DNA from: Brachypterus glaber
Lineage: Eukaryota; Arthropoda; Insecta; Coleoptera; Kateretidae
DNA length: 64,000 nucleotides
Assembly (NCBI GenBank): GCA_958510825.1
Contig: OY294046.1
Coordinates: 496,001-560,000 of the forward strand
Direction: 5' to 3'
The notes under the pieces are model-generated. The model searched no databases. It worked only from the letters and a program-made list of their open reading frames with translations, and was not told where the DNA came from. Made by a program: the position numbers and the translations under genes. Below, one piece after another: positions 12,353 through 23,415 of this stretch (positions are counted from its first letter, which is position 1; every line of letters begins with the position of its first letter).

Positions 12353-12903
12353 ATACAGTAAGGTCCAAAAGTCACACCTCCTTCTTAAGTTTTCAACGAG
12401 TTGAGATATCGACTTGAAATTTAGAAATAAGACAACTTAAGCTATCTTTTTGCGTATATTTGATTGGTTTAGCCTTAAAGATGTGTGCAGGGGGGCATGT
12501 GGGCTTTAAAAAAATCAATTTTTTTGAAAAATTAACTGCTTCATTATGTAAAAACGTAAATTATACTTTACAACGAGTTTTAAATGATAGAAATAAAAAT
12601 GTACAAAAAAAAATCCTAAAAAAATCTGAATAATCAAAACTTTCATAAAATGTTTAAAAAAATTAAAAAACATATAGTCAAATAGAGAATTTTTTAAGCT
12701 TTAAAATGATATATCACACGATCTCCCTTTCCGCTTAAAAAAATTGCCCTTGTACTCCCCTGTCCACATTTTAAAAGCTGCAAATATCAAACATATTCAA
12801 AAAGATAGTTTAAAATGTCTTATTTGTGTGTTCCAAATTTGAAGTCCATATCTCAACTCGTTCAAAATTTAAGAGGGGGGGGTGACTTTTGGACCGCACT
12901 GTA
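12353..12903. mobile_element. Tc1/mariner-like MITE with TA duplication
   Basis: The ends start CAGTAAGGTCCAAAAGTCA and its near-complement TGACTTTTGGACCGCACTG. Inverted repeats continue for about 65 bp through the GAGTTGAGATATCGACTTGA phrase. The insertion is flanked by TA on both sides, as expected for Tc1/mariner-type transposition. There is no transposase inside. A duplicated fragment of the same family is at 38,056-38,340. Confidence 0.7.
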
Positions 12904-14118
12904 TACTGTACTGACAGTGTAATGGGGTAAAGCCTATAGATAAAAGATGAAATTTACTTTAAAATGGAGTGTACCATAACTCGAGAATGCTTTGAGGTAA
13001 AGACTTAAACGTTCCTTATTCAAAGTTCTCGGCTGGAATTTGGCAAAAACCATGATGGAATATCGTTAAGGGTGTCAATAACGGTAACTAAATAACATTT
13101 TTTTGAAAAAAAAATCGTTTTTCGAAAAAAAAATTTTTTGAAAAAAAAAAATAAAAAATTTTTGAAAAAAAAATGTTATATTTTTGTTAAAAATATCAGT
13201 TTTTGAAAAAACATTTTGCTGAAAAAAAATTTAAAAACTTTTTTTTACGAGTTTAGAGACAGTACTTTTTTGCCTCATAACAATGTTTTTTTCTGTATTC
13301 ACTAGCAATATGGATCACCCTGTAGCTGTTTGAGAAACAGGAAGTACGATCTAAATTTTAGAATAAACGAGTTAAAATATGAGTTAAGCACGAGGGAAAT
13401 TTTGTTTTATCAAAAAACTTTCATCAAGTTACTTGGTCTAGAGGCACGTACTGTAAAACATCTAAATTAAATCATATTATAGTTTGTTATACAAATAGCA
13501 ATAACTTATATAAGTCAGGAGTCAGGAAATCATATTTTTCCTGTTTCTATTTAGGATTAGAGTTGACTTAAAGATACAGAAAAAAATGTCTAAGGAACTT
13601 TTTTTCTTAGTTATTGATATTTAGAAGCGCCCTGCATTTTTGACGTGTTTTACAGAATTGTAAATTATCTTAAGAACGAATAAAGTCTTGTATCTTGTAT
13701 CATATCTCAGAGCTAAGTTATTAAATAAAAACCAGATTTTTGAAGCCCCTTATTTATCCTTTTCAAAAAAAAATTATTAAAAAAAAATTAGTCATCTTAA
13801 CACCAGGAGAGGGTAAGTTGATGAAGAATAAACAATCTAAAAAAACCTTTATTAAAAACAAATTAATATTAATTAATGATAACGAATCACTCATTTAAAC
13901 AAACATGGCTTCTACGTCGGCCAACTTCGTTTAAGAAGGAATAACACTAGCGCTCTTAATAATTATTTGGCGCTCTAGTCAGGTAGTTACCGCAGACTAG
14001 AACTCTTGCTCCATCTGTTGACGTTCGCTTGTTATAGACTATTCGTCATCTTACCCAATTCGTCATGTCAGGGCGCCTTCCCCTACTTAAGAATCATTCT
14101 GTATTTTTTTTTCAATAA
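12904..14118. other. Gene-free stretch
   Basis: No gene is supported. A poly-A/poly-T rich patch lies at 13,080-13,250. The GC-richer stretch at 13,900-14,090 has no recognisable terminal repeat or reading frame. Confidence 0.45.
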
Positions 14119-14619
14119 TTACATCGGCACTTAGTGCTACTAAGAGTGCCGATGTATTGAAATCTTCGCCGAAAAGTCAAAATCTTTGACCGCGTTTTTT
14201 CCACATTTCTCGAAGTTTTAGACCATTTTGGGTCCGTCTGTCTGTCTGTCCGTCCGTCCGTCCGTCCGTCCGTCCGTCCGTCCGTCCGTCCGTCCGTCCG
14301 TCCGTCCGTCCGTCCGTCCGTCCGTCCGTCCGTCCGTCCGTCCGTCCGTCCGTCCGTCCGTCCGTCCGTCCGTCCGTCCGTCCGTCCGTCCGTCCGTCCG
14401 TCCGTCCGTCCGTCCGTCCGTCCGTCCGTCCGTCCGTCCGTCCGTCCGTCCGTCCGTCCGTCCGTCCGTCCGTCCGTCCGTCCGTCCGTCCGTCCGTCCG
14501 TCCGTCCGTCCGTCCGTCCGTCCGTCCGTCCGTCCGTCCGTCCGTCCGTCCGTCCGTCCGTCCGTCCGTCCGTCCGTCCGTCCGTCCGTCCGTCCGTCCG
14601 TCCGTCCGTCCGTCCGTCC

Positions 14620-14691
<72 letters not shown>

Positions 14692-15234
14692 GGGTGTAAA
14701 CTCTCTAACTCCATTTCTACATGAGATATCGACTTGCGGTTTTTTGCATATTGTTTCTTATCGTATTCCAAAAAGCTGATTAGATTTTGGGGGTAAACGA
14801 TTGGGGGTAAGGGGGTAAAAATAGGGTAAAACTCCTATTTTTAGCCTTTTTTGTTTATAATTAAGGCAATTATTATTGTATTTGGTTAATTTAGCACTTA
14901 TATAAAAGATAATTTTAAATTGGTCAAAAAATGTTATAAACAACGTTTTCCTAAACGCATTGTTTTCGAGATATTGGCGTTTAAAGCAGTAAAAGGTTTT
15001 TTTAGCATATCTCACATATTTATAACCCGATTTCAAAAAATTATATTTTAAATAAAAGCTCTTTTTAAGCCCTATAAAAAATGTTATATACAGTTTTTTG
15101 CTAGAATATAATGTTTTAAAGATACAGAATTTAAAATCAAACAAAACACCTAGTTTGAAATTTGCAAAATAGATGGCTCTAGTGTACAATAGTGCCGATG
15201 TTTTGACAGGGTGCTTGCAACGTTTCATCTAGTT
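14119..15234 (+). mobile_element. Family F2 element with expanded tetranucleotide satellite
   Basis: F2 is the second major repeat family. It starts at a palindrome (TTACATCGGCACTTAGTGC with its partner GAGTGCCGATGTA), carries a GTCT/GTCC tract, then GATATCGACTTGCGGTTTTT and GGGGGTAAACGATTGGGGG, and two diverged internal repeats containing ATAACATTTTTT. It ends CAACGTTTCATCTAGTT. Other copies have only a few tetranucleotide units; here the tract is about 460 bp. A minus-strand open frame recurs in parts of several copies but is broken in most. I consider the element non-coding and non-autonomous. Confidence 0.8.
14233..14691. repeat. (CCGT)n/(CTGT)n compound microsatellite
   Basis: About 93 uninterrupted CCGT units are followed by about 18 CTGT units, inside the F2 element. 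Frames on both strands stay open only because the unit contains no stop (RPSV repeats on plus, TDGR on minus). They are artefacts. Uninterrupted units of this length imply recent expansion. Confidence 0.95.
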
Positions 15235-15713
15235 TTCCTTTATTTTAAATATAATATTTTTAAACTTTTTTTTTGTATTTTTCTTTTTTTTAAAATAATG
15301 CTTTAATATATTTTGCATTTGTTTTCATTTATTTCGTTTCATTTATTCGGTAATTACCGTTACATAATTAAGGTGGAAAAAAATCGCAAGATATTAATCT
15401 GCAGATGGTATCCCAAAATACCAAATGCGTTAATATGCATGTCTTGGGCAATAACTTTCATGCTTCTATTGAACAAAGTAAAAGTATAAGACATTAGTAC
15501 AAATAATGGCCATTATTTGAGCCATTGTATGAATTTCGTGTGAACTTTCATGTGTATAGATTAACACTTCCTTTAAAGAGGAATATAAATTTTTATTTCA
15601 TTCCAATTATATGATTTTAATTATAATTAACAAGCTGTGAATTACAAAAAACCCTAACAACCCTGAAGAAGTTACAAAAAACTCAGCGAAACGTTGATAA
15701 ATTTATAAATTAC
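15235..15713. other. Gene-free stretch
   Basis: No gene is supported. The sequence is AT-rich. Confidence 0.4.
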
Positions 15714-16242
15714 CCTAGGGAGCGTTCAAGTATTACGTAACGCGCTAGAGGGGGTGGGGGGTCTCTAAAACGTTACGCCGCGTTACAAAGGGGGGGTGGG
15801 TGTCAATAAAAATGTTACGTAACACTTAAAAAATTATAAACTTATAAAATGTTTATTGGATCATGTTTTTAACGATGATCTAGGCTTAAAGAGACGGATT
15901 CCTTGCACATTTTATTGCACACGGCGTGGTTAACAGTTAACTAAATCCTCTAAACAAAAACAATTAGAGATGGAAAACCATAGCTAATAACCGGTTTTCG
16001 GTTAACCGGTTTCGGAAATTACATCAGACCGGTTTTGGGTTAAAACACGGTAGCAATAACCGGTTAAAAACCGGTTTAAACCATTAGGCAAAATTAGCTT
16101 TCATTTTTTTTACTTTTTGTAAAATGTTACGTAACAAATAGGGGGGGTGGGGGTCTCGAAAATGTTACGCCGCGTTACATGGGGGGGTGGGGGTCAAAAA
16201 TGGCCAAATTTTGCGTTACGTAATACTTGAACGCTCCCCTAG
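15714..16242. mobile_element. Inverted-repeat MITE with CCTAG target duplication
   Basis: The element (15,719-16,237) has ends GGAGCGTTCAAGTATTACG and the exact complement CGTAATACTTGAACGCTCC. It is flanked by the 5-bp repeat CCTAG at 15,714-15,718 and 16,238-16,242. Inside are direct repeats of a G-rich block with AATGTTACGCCGCGTTAC, and a cluster of AACCGGTT-like palindromes at about 15,988-16,083. It is inserted within the end sequence (CCCTAGTAGAAATTT) of the neighbouring TAACGTTA-rich element. A relative is at 44,434-44,922. Confidence 0.8.
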
Positions 16243-16445
16243 TAGAAATTTAACGTCAGGTAAACGTTTTTTCCAACGCGTATTTAATGTCCCTATTTCT
16301 AACGTTGGAATTCCTAACTTTAGTTGTTTAACGTTAGGTAAACGTTGTTCTAACATTAGACCCTAACGTTAGGCATCTAACATTCAAACTACATTTATCT
16401 AACATTAGGTCAAGTCGTTCTGACGTTATTTTCCACCAGGGTAGG
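16238..16445. mobile_element. TAACGTTA-rich short element
   Basis: From CCTAGTAGAAATTTAACGT to about CCACCAGGGTA, the block contains repeated TAACGTTA- and CTAACATTAG-type words. A second element with the same ends (…AAATTTCTACTAGGGTA) and the same motif density lies at 45,640-45,860. It is non-coding. Its left end was split off by the 15,719-16,237 insertion. Confidence 0.65.
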
Positions 16446-16874
16446 GGCTGCTTAACATAGTATAAACAGTAGAATTTTCAAAAAATTTCAAAAAACGTTC
16501 TACACAAAACATTCTTGGATAAAAATTAGTTTCATAAAAAAATAGGCAACTTTTTGGTTTGAAAGTAATCCCCTCAAAAACAAAAAAGTTATGGGGTAAC
16601 TTATAAAAAAATCGAGAAAAAATATTTTTGTTTTTTAAGAAAAAAAAAATTTCGTTCCTCCCGTTAGCCCCGTCTGAATGCGTAACCTACATATCTTCAC
16701 TTCTTGTTTTTTTATTATACTGCTCTATCTATGTTTGAAATATGTAAAGTAGCAAAGAAAATTTTAAAGGAATCTGTAAATTTTCATACAGCTTCAAAAT
16801 ACTGACATGTAGATGGCGATATTGTTGATTTTTCATTCATAACCTCACAATTTAAAATGTTTTTAACCTAAAAA
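16446..16874. other. Upstream region of THG1
   Basis: No gene is visible. This 430-bp AT-rich region must hold the promoter of the guanylyltransferase gene, but I cannot identify a convincing core element. Confidence 0.35.
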
Positions 16875-17840
16875 ATGAAAAAACTTTCTCTTTTTCTTAA
16901 AAACACTTTAAAACCAGTTTTATCTACAACTTGGGATAGAAAAATACATACGAGTTTCATAATGGCCAATAGTAAATTCGAATATGTGAAAGGTTTCGAA
17001 AATGATGAAAATGTTCTACCAAACTGTTGGATCGTAGTAAGGGTAGATGGTAAAGCATTCCATAAATTTAGCACAAAACATAATTTTGAAAAACCGAATG
17101 ATTCTAGAGCTCTTTGGTTGATGAACAAAGCTGCCTCAACAGTTATGGAAGAATTTAAAGACATTTTAATATCGTACGGTCAAAGTGATGAATATTCTTT
17201 TGTTTTAAGAAAAGACACCATGTTGTATAATAGAAGAAAATCAAAATTAATGACTTACATAAACAGTCTTTTTACTTCTTCATATGTTTTCTTCTGGAGA
17301 GACTACTTTAAAGATGTTAAATTAAAATACCCCCCTTCTTTTGACTCGAGAGTTGTACTGTACCCCACCGATAATAATTTAAGAGACTACCTAAGTTGGA
17401 GGCAAGCAGACTGTCATATTAACAACCTTTATAACACTACTTTTTGGGCACTAGTGCTTAAAGCAGGAATGACAAATACAGATGCAGATAAAAGACTGTG
17501 TGGTACATTTTCTAGTGATAAAAATGAAATATTATTTAGCGAATTTAACACTAATTATAATAATGAGCCTCAAATTTACAGAAAAGGCACAATATTAATG
17601 CGAAAAAAAGTGAAAAGTCCAAAAAATGGAAAAATCAGACAAGTTGTTTTTCCATTTCATGAAGATTTGATTCAAGATCATTTTTGGGAAGAAAATCGTG
17701 AAATTCTGGAAATACGCCCTTGCGAGATTTATAAATGGCCTGAAGATAGTAGTATGCCTGAGTTTGTTTTAAAACAATTAAATATTAAAACTGTAGATCC
17801 AATTGAAGAGATTAATGAACAATTAAAAAATATATTATGA
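16875..17840 (+). CDS. THG1L: tRNA-His guanylyltransferase (THG1), intronless
   Basis: This 321-residue protein matches the THG1 family along its length. THG1 adds the G at position -1 of tRNA-His, the identity element for histidyl-tRNA synthetase, by 3'-5' nucleotide addition. Seen here: RVDGKAF with the first metal-binding Asp at residue 58, and [10 protein letters not shown] with Asp105 and Glu106. Counted from the second methionine (residue 30, base 16,962) these become 29, 76 and 77, the usual catalytic numbering. [11 protein letters not shown] and the [16 protein letters not shown] region are further hallmarks. Residues 1-29 are basic and Ser/Thr/Leu-rich with no acidic residue until Asp21, like a mitochondrial presequence. 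So one gene may give mitochondrial and cytosolic forms from two starts. The absence of introns is unlike its neighbours and could reflect retroposition or intron loss. Confidence 0.95.
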   Translation: MKKLSLFLKNTLKPVLSTTWDRKIHTSFIMANSKFEYVKGFENDENVLPNCWIVVRVDGKAFHKFSTKHNFEKPNDSRALWLMNKAASTVMEEFKDILISYGQSDEYSFVLRKDTMLYNRRKSKLMTYINSLFTSSYVFFWRDYFKDVKLKYPPSFDSRVVLYPTDNNLRDYLSWRQADCHINNLYNTTFWALVLKAGMTNTDADKRLCGTFSSDKNEILFSEFNTNYNNEPQIYRKGTILMRKKVKSPKNGKIRQVVFPFHEDLIQDHFWEENREILEIRPCEIYKWPEDSSMPEFVLKQLNIKTVDPIEEINEQLKNIL

Positions 17841-17987
17841 TTTGTTGTTTTTTTTTTAAGACATTAAAAAATATAAAATTATATAAATTAAATTATAATC
17901 CCCATTAAAACATTTATGTTAAAACCCTTTACATTTTATTGCATATTTCGTTTTCCCTGGGAACATTTTGCGTTGCCATATAAAAAC
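17841..17987 (+). terminator. THG1 3' end region
   Basis: The stop is followed by T-rich sequence and an ATTAAA (about 17,863), a common variant polyadenylation signal; no perfect AATAAA is seen before the F2 element at 17,988. This is a weak assignment. Confidence 0.35.
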
Positions 17988-18540
17988 TAGATGAGACGTT
18001 GCAAGCACCCTGTCAAAACATCGGCACTATTGTACACTAGAGCCATCTAGTTTGCAAATGTCAAACTAGGTGTTTTGTTTAATTTTAAATTCTGTATCTT
18101 TAAAACATTATATTCTAGCAAAAAACTGTATATAACATTTTTTATAGGGCTTAAAAAGTGCTTTTATTTAAAATATAATTTTTTGAAATCGGGTTATAAA
18201 TGTGAGATGCTAAAAAAAACTTTTACTGCTTTAAGCGCCAATATCTCGAAAACAATGCGTTTTAGGAAAACGTTGTTTATAACATTTTTTGACCAATTTG
18301 AAATTATCTTTTATATAAGTGCTAAATTAACCAAATACAATAATAATTGCCTTAATTATAAACAAAAAACGCTAAAAATAGGAGTTTTACCCTATTTTTA
18401 CCCCCTTACCCTCAATCGTTTACCCCCAAAATCTAATCAGCTCTTCGGAATACGATAAGAAACAATATACAAAAAACCGCAAGTCGATATCTCATGTAGA
18501 AATGGAGTTAGAGAGTTTACACCCAGACAGACGGACGCAA
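17988..18540 (-). mobile_element. Family F2 element, minus orientation, 5'-truncated
   Basis: This is a reverse F2 copy from AACTAGATGAGACGTTGCAA to the CAGACAGACGG tract. It lacks the palindromic start. A 127-codon open frame here corresponds to the frame seen in parts of other F2 copies but is not conserved as a whole. Confidence 0.75.
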
Positions 18541-19033
18541 AAATTTTTTTTACTGATTTCGATTTTATTGCTTTTTTTAAGTTTATCGTCGTTTTATGTT
18601 CAACAAAAATAATTTACGTCAAAAAAAAAATCTGTCTGTGGGTCTGTGTGTCCTGAAAATTTGTGACCACGATAACTCTAGAACACTTTGAGCTAAACAC
18701 TTTAAATTTGGATCATCGGTTCCTTATCCAAAGTTCTAGGCTGGGATTTTTATTGATAAAAATTTGTGATGGGGTAAAAACACTTTTTTTCAAAAAAAAA
18801 AAAATATTATTTAAAAAAAAAAATTTTTCAACTTTTTTTTCCTTAAAAAAATGTTTTTTAATATTTTTTTACCTACAAATTATTTTGTTGGCAGCAGTAT
18901 TTTTTCTGTAATACTGTATTGTTGGCAGCGGTGTTATAATAATAAATCATTTTCTTAACAGCGACTGCGCCAAGACATTAAAAATCAATTGTTGCGCCTC
19001 TGATAAAAACAACAATGAAATCGATAATAAAAA
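18541..19033. other. Diverged repeat and upstream region of the Rab gene
   Basis: This holds an A/T-run-rich block with phrases such as ACCACGATAACTCTAGAACA and CAAAGTTCTAGGCTGGGAT. Looser versions appear near 12,970, 34,020, 50,800 and 57,700, suggesting an old F2-related family. No coding exon is supported before the ATG at 19,034. Confidence 0.4.
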
Positions 19034-22000
19034 ATGGCGCTGGATTTCGCCGCGACCTATAAGATTTTAGTTTTGGGCGACTCAAATGTTGGCAAAACGT
19101 GTATAGTACATCGGTTTTGCGACGAGAGATATTATGATACATATATATCAACAATAGGTAAAGTTTTGCTTGCCATAGAAAATTGATGACTGATAAAGGA
19201 CCCCACACACCACAGCCACGAATAAGCCAATTTTTGGGGCTGTTTATTAAAATCTAATTTTATTTTGTAAAGGCTTTTTTTATTTTGAAAAGGGTTATTA
19301 TTTTAGGGGCTGATTTGTTTTTTTGTGCTAATTTTACCTTCAGGGGACTCAGTTAATTTTTGACAGGCTTATTTTATTTTTTAGGCGCTAATATTATTTT
19401 GTAGAGGCTATTTTTTAAGGGGGTAATTTTATTTTCTTGTTAATCTTTACTTTCAGGGGCCTAATTTAACTTTTGGTGGGCTTATTTTATTTTTTAGGGG
19501 CTAATTATGTTTTTTAGGAGCCAATATTATTTTGTAGAGGCTATTTTTTTAGGTGCTAGATTTGTTTTCTTGATAATTTTTACTTTTAGGGGCATAATTT
19601 ACCTTTTTTTTGGGCTTATTTTATTTTTTGGGGGAGAACTATATTTTTTAAAGGCTAAGTATATGTTTTAAGGGCTAATATTATTTTGTAGAGGCTAATT
19701 TTATTTTGTAGAGACTATTTTTTGGGAGTTTATTTTGTTTTTTGCTAATTTTACTTTCAGGGGCCTATTTTATTATTTAGGGTCTAATTATATTTTTTAG
19801 GGACAAATATATTTTTGTTAATTTTACTTTCAGGGGCCTAATTTAATTTTTGGTGGGTTTATTTTATTTTTTAGAGGTAATCGAGGAGGTAATTATAATT
19901 TTTAGGGCTAATATTATTTTGTAGATGCTATTTTTTAGGGTCTAATTTTCGTTTGGACTTTTCTTCTTACTCTTATGTTTTTTAGGGACAAACTTTATTT
20001 TTTATAGGCAAACTTTATATTTTAGGGACTATTTTTTCGTAACTTTACTTTTAGGGACCTTACCTTATTTTTGGGGGCTAATTTTATTTTGTAGGAGCTA
20101 ATTTTATTTTTTATGAACTATTTTTTGCTTATTTAACTTTTGGGGACCTAATTTTATATTTGGTCACTTAATTTTATTTTTTGAGGAGCTAATTTAATTT
20201 TTTTAAAGGCCAATTATATTTTAAAGAAGAATTTTGATGGCCAATTTTAAACTTTGTGAAAAAAATGTTTAAGTGTTTTGTTTTTCAGGAGTTGACTTCA
20301 AACAGAAAATAGTAAACTTAGACGGGGTGCCCATAAAATTACAGATATGGGACACGGCGGGGCAAGAGAGGTTCAGAACCCTCACAACTGCCTATTATAG
20401 GGGCGCTATGGGTATTTTGCTCTTGTATGACGTCACCAATTTAGAATCGTTCAACCACATCACCTATTGGCTACAAAATATTGAAGAGGTAAGAAGATAC
20501 TGCTAAATAAAAAATGCTTTCCCCTACAGTTAATTTATTTAAAACAAGAGGAAACTAAAAATAGATAACTTTTGAAAAAAAAAAGAAAATACAAAAAAAA
20601 ATTAAAAATATATAATTTTTTTTTAGAATGCTTCACCTCATGTTATTACACTATTGGCTGGAAATAAATGTGAATCTAAAGATCGGATAGTGGATAAAAA
20701 TAGTGGAGAAAAGGTGAGTGCAAAACTAGATATCAAAAAACCTATGAAACCGTGCGTGTTGCATAATATATTAAAGTTTCAAGTCTGTATCACCAAAACG
20801 TTATTTTCTAGCAAAAAAACTGTATGATGTTTTATATGGCCTTAAAAGAGCATTTATTTTAAAGTGAGTTATGAGTTTATTTATTTAAATATTTTTGTAC
20901 CATGTAAGGGGATGTTTTTTAAATACGTAACGCATTTTTTTTTGCAATTTTAGCCAGACAGATAGACAGACAGACAGACGGACGGACGCATTTTTTTTAA
21001 TGATTTCGACTAACTAAAATGTCGACAAATGTGAAAAAAAACGTGGTCAAAGATTTTGACTTTTCGGCGAAGATTTCAATACATCGGCACTCTTAGTAGC
21101 ACTAAGTACCGATGTAAAACAATAAGCGCGTTACGTAACGCTACCTCAGTCCCTCGTAACGCATGGTAACGCTAAGTTATATGGATATCCTTGACACCCA
21201 TAATGGATCCCTAATGGATATCCAGTGGATACACTTTAGGGAGGTTAAAAATGGATGTCGACTGGATATCCCGTGGATATCCAGTGGATATCCTGGATAT
21301 AGGCAGACATTTGGATGTCCATGGGATATCTAATGGCAATCCAGGCTATCTAGTGGATATACTCTATATCCAGAAAGTATATCTCCTGGATATCTAATAG
21401 TTATTATTTGCTGGCTGTATGCGTAGTGCGTAGGTATTTTATGTATAGCCCCAAAGTGTCTATTTATTTTAAAAATTAATTTTTTAAAATTCTAATTTTT
21501 GCAAGCCCATGGTAAATGAATACCTACCTCGATACAAGCTCTAGTTATAACTATAGTTAAAAAAAATAATAGTTATTTATGGTACTAGTGGGTAAAGTAA
21601 GATATTGCCCATGAGAAAATTAACCTGCGAGGCGTCAGCCAAGCAGGCTAATTTTTGAGAGGGCAATATCGGTTTACCCATGAGTGCCATACAAGGTTTT
21701 ATCCAATAAATAGCTTAGGAATTCATATTTTTATTAAAAACTTTGATGACATTTACAAGAAAATAATTTGACAAGTGACAGTTGAGTGGGTAAAATAAAA
21801 AATTATCCACTCAATAAAGTAAAAGCCACGCGGGGGTTATCATTGAGTTTATCTATTAAAATAAAGCTGGTAATTGTCTTATTATCCGTATGTATTGGAT
21901 AAAGAAAATTAATTTTTTTACAGATGGCTGAGCATTTTGATTTGCCTTTTTTCGAAGTTTCCTGCAAAGATAATATAAATATAGAAACTACTTTTATGGA

Positions 22001-22325
22001 TTTAGCGAGAAAAATTCGCGAAAAACGGGAACAAAAAGTAAGTAGACATGCCCGGAACGAGGGAAAAGTTTATTTAATTTTTTTTCATAACATTATAAAA
22101 ATATTTTTCTAGGGATATTCTTTATTGGATCCAGTTACCCAGAATACTATACTAACGAAAAAAATGAGCTTCAAGAGCGGTCCTGTTTCGCATGTTAAAA
22201 AACTAAGACTGTATTTACAATTCTTAAATAATATCATATCATCATTACGTTATCAGTCCCTAGCCAATTTTTACATTCCCCTCAAATTTCTACACCTTAC
22301 ATCCTTTTTGATTTGTGAGCAGTAA
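19034..22325 (+). CDS. Rab-family small GTPase (RabX4-like), five exons
   Basis: Exons are 19,034-19,157, 20,289-20,488, 20,627-20,713, 21,924-22,037 and probably 22,113-22,325; GT-AG junctions and phases agree. Rabs switch between GDP and GTP to recruit membrane-traffic effectors. Motifs: P-loop GDSNVGKT (residues 15-22), switch I Thr40 in YISTIGVDFK, WDTAGQE (62-68), [11 protein letters not shown]. The body resembles Rab8/10/13 and, as far as I recall, the insect RabX4 group. Two nucleotide-binding motifs are unusual: the guanine-specificity motif is NKCE (121-124) instead of NKxD, and the G5 motif is VSCK rather than TSAK. The fifth exon as read has no C-terminal double-cysteine or CaaX prenylation signal and ends near ICEQ. 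So either the last exon is mis-chosen and another lies downstream, or this Rab is not prenylated. Intron 1 is a degenerate minisatellite; intron 3 holds several repeats. Confidence 0.85.
19215..20250. repeat. Degenerate minisatellite filling Rab intron 1
   Basis: About 1 kb is built from short diverged units such as AGGGGCTAATTTTATTTT and TTTTGTAGAGGCTATTTTTT, all in one orientation, with unit lengths of roughly 20-45 bp. It covers almost the entire intron. No coding frame persists. Confidence 0.75.
20757..21115 (-). mobile_element. Diverged F2 fragments in Rab intron 3
   Basis: From about 20,760 there are eroded F2 internal sequences. From 20,950 come the CAGACAGACAGACGGACG tract and the terminal palindrome (CATCGGCACTCTTAGTAGC…ACCGATGTA) in reverse orientation. 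Confidence 0.65.
21150..21405. repeat. Cluster of GGATATCC palindromes
   Basis: At least ten near-copies of TGGATATCCA, including GTGGATATCCAGTGGATATC, sit in 250 bp of Rab intron 3. The motif is self-complementary. There is no coding frame and no clear terminal inverted repeats. Confidence 0.75.
21567..21903 (+). mobile_element. Family F1 element ending 20 bp before Rab exon 4
   Basis: This is a full F1 unit, sense to the gene, ending TGTATTGGATAAA at 21,903; exon 4 starts at 21,924. Only AGAAAATTAATTTTTTTACAG-like sequence separates the element from the splice junction, so the element probably supplies the branch-point region. Confidence 0.8.
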
Positions 22326-22342
22326 CTTTCAGCTCGCTTCCT

Positions 22343-22345
<3 letters not shown>

Positions 22346-22407
<62 letters not shown>
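22346..22407. repeat. (TA)n microsatellite
   Basis: About 30 uninterrupted TA units lie just after the last supported Rab exon. Confidence 0.95.
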
Positions 22408-22410
<3 letters not shown>

Positions 22411-22651
22411 AGTAAGCTCTATTATCCCTTCTCCTAACTAGCCCTTAAAGGCTTTTTTTATAAGATATGCTTTTCCTCATTTTCTCTATAAGTCACTAAA
22501 CATTTTATCTTTAACAATGTCCTATAGCACCACATAGTACATACATGATTATACGTTTTTTTTACGTTTTATAATTTCTACTGTGGTGAAGGAGTTAACA
22601 CCTTATTTTGTATAACAGTCTGTTTTAAAAATGTATTCAAGCATTTAAATA
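22408..22651. other. Gene-free stretch
   Basis: Nothing is recognised here; a missing last Rab exon could lie here or beyond, but I could not find one with a cysteine-rich end. Confidence 0.35.
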
Positions 22652-23415
22652 TTTTTTTCACCACCAGCCTAAAAGCACATCTTTATTACTGTTCTTTTCA
22701 TTGGTAGAAATATTATTTCTCTATCTATGACGTCGGAGGTTCTAAAAATAATGATATTGCACCATGGTTAATAATTAATTTTTATTCAGCTGTTTTGGCA
22801 TCTGACGTTTCACTTTATTAAATCACATTGCTATTTACAAGTGTATTTAGGCACCAAATTTATTTATTGCATGATAAATTAAAAAATATTAACTAAATTA
22901 GTACCTATAAAACATGTTTAACAAAAAACATTCCCATATATTACCTAAAGGATCATATATTACTAGAGGTACAACCCCCATATATTGATTTTTGAGGCAA
23001 TAGATTCTCCCTCACAGTTTTCGCCTGTCTCCTTATTTCTGGGGGAGTACCAGAATCATCACTTTGCATCTCACTTTCCATTTTTATATATTTTATTACA
23101 CTTAACACGGAAACACTTTCTAACTTAATAATTTTAGCAGATCACCAGAAAGTTATTCATTTGTTTTTTTAAGGGCCACGAACGGCTAGCGTGATATTTT
23201 AAATTTATAAGCTTTTTCATTAAATTTTAGTAAAATATAATAAATTATAGCTAATTAATTGTACTGGTAGTGAAAAAAATACTATATTTTCTACTTGAGT
23301 GAAGATTTAACATTTTAGACCGCGTCTTGCGGGCTTTGCGCTGGCGCGCTCATCCCGCAATTTGACGCAGGTAAAAAATGTTAAACTTCTCCCACTTGGT
23401 AAATAATATACTATT
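22652..23415. mobile_element. Family R3 repeat, copy 1 (~760 bp)
   Basis: R3 begins TTTTCACCACCAGCCTAAAA, contains CACCATGGTTAATAAT and GGTACAACCCCCATATATTG. It ends with a hairpin whose arms are GTGAAGATTTAACATTTTAG and AAATGTTAAACTTCTCCCAC, followed by TTGGTAAATAATATACT. Near-identical copies lie at 30,127-30,895 and 31,252-32,031. No protein is encoded. Confidence 0.8.

Noticed and set aside
14112..14779. Long open frames on both strands (183 and 219 codons) rich in Arg-Pro-Ser-Val or Thr-Asp-Gly-Arg repeats
   Set aside because: They are produced by the stop-free CCGT/CTGT microsatellite and have no independent coding evidence.
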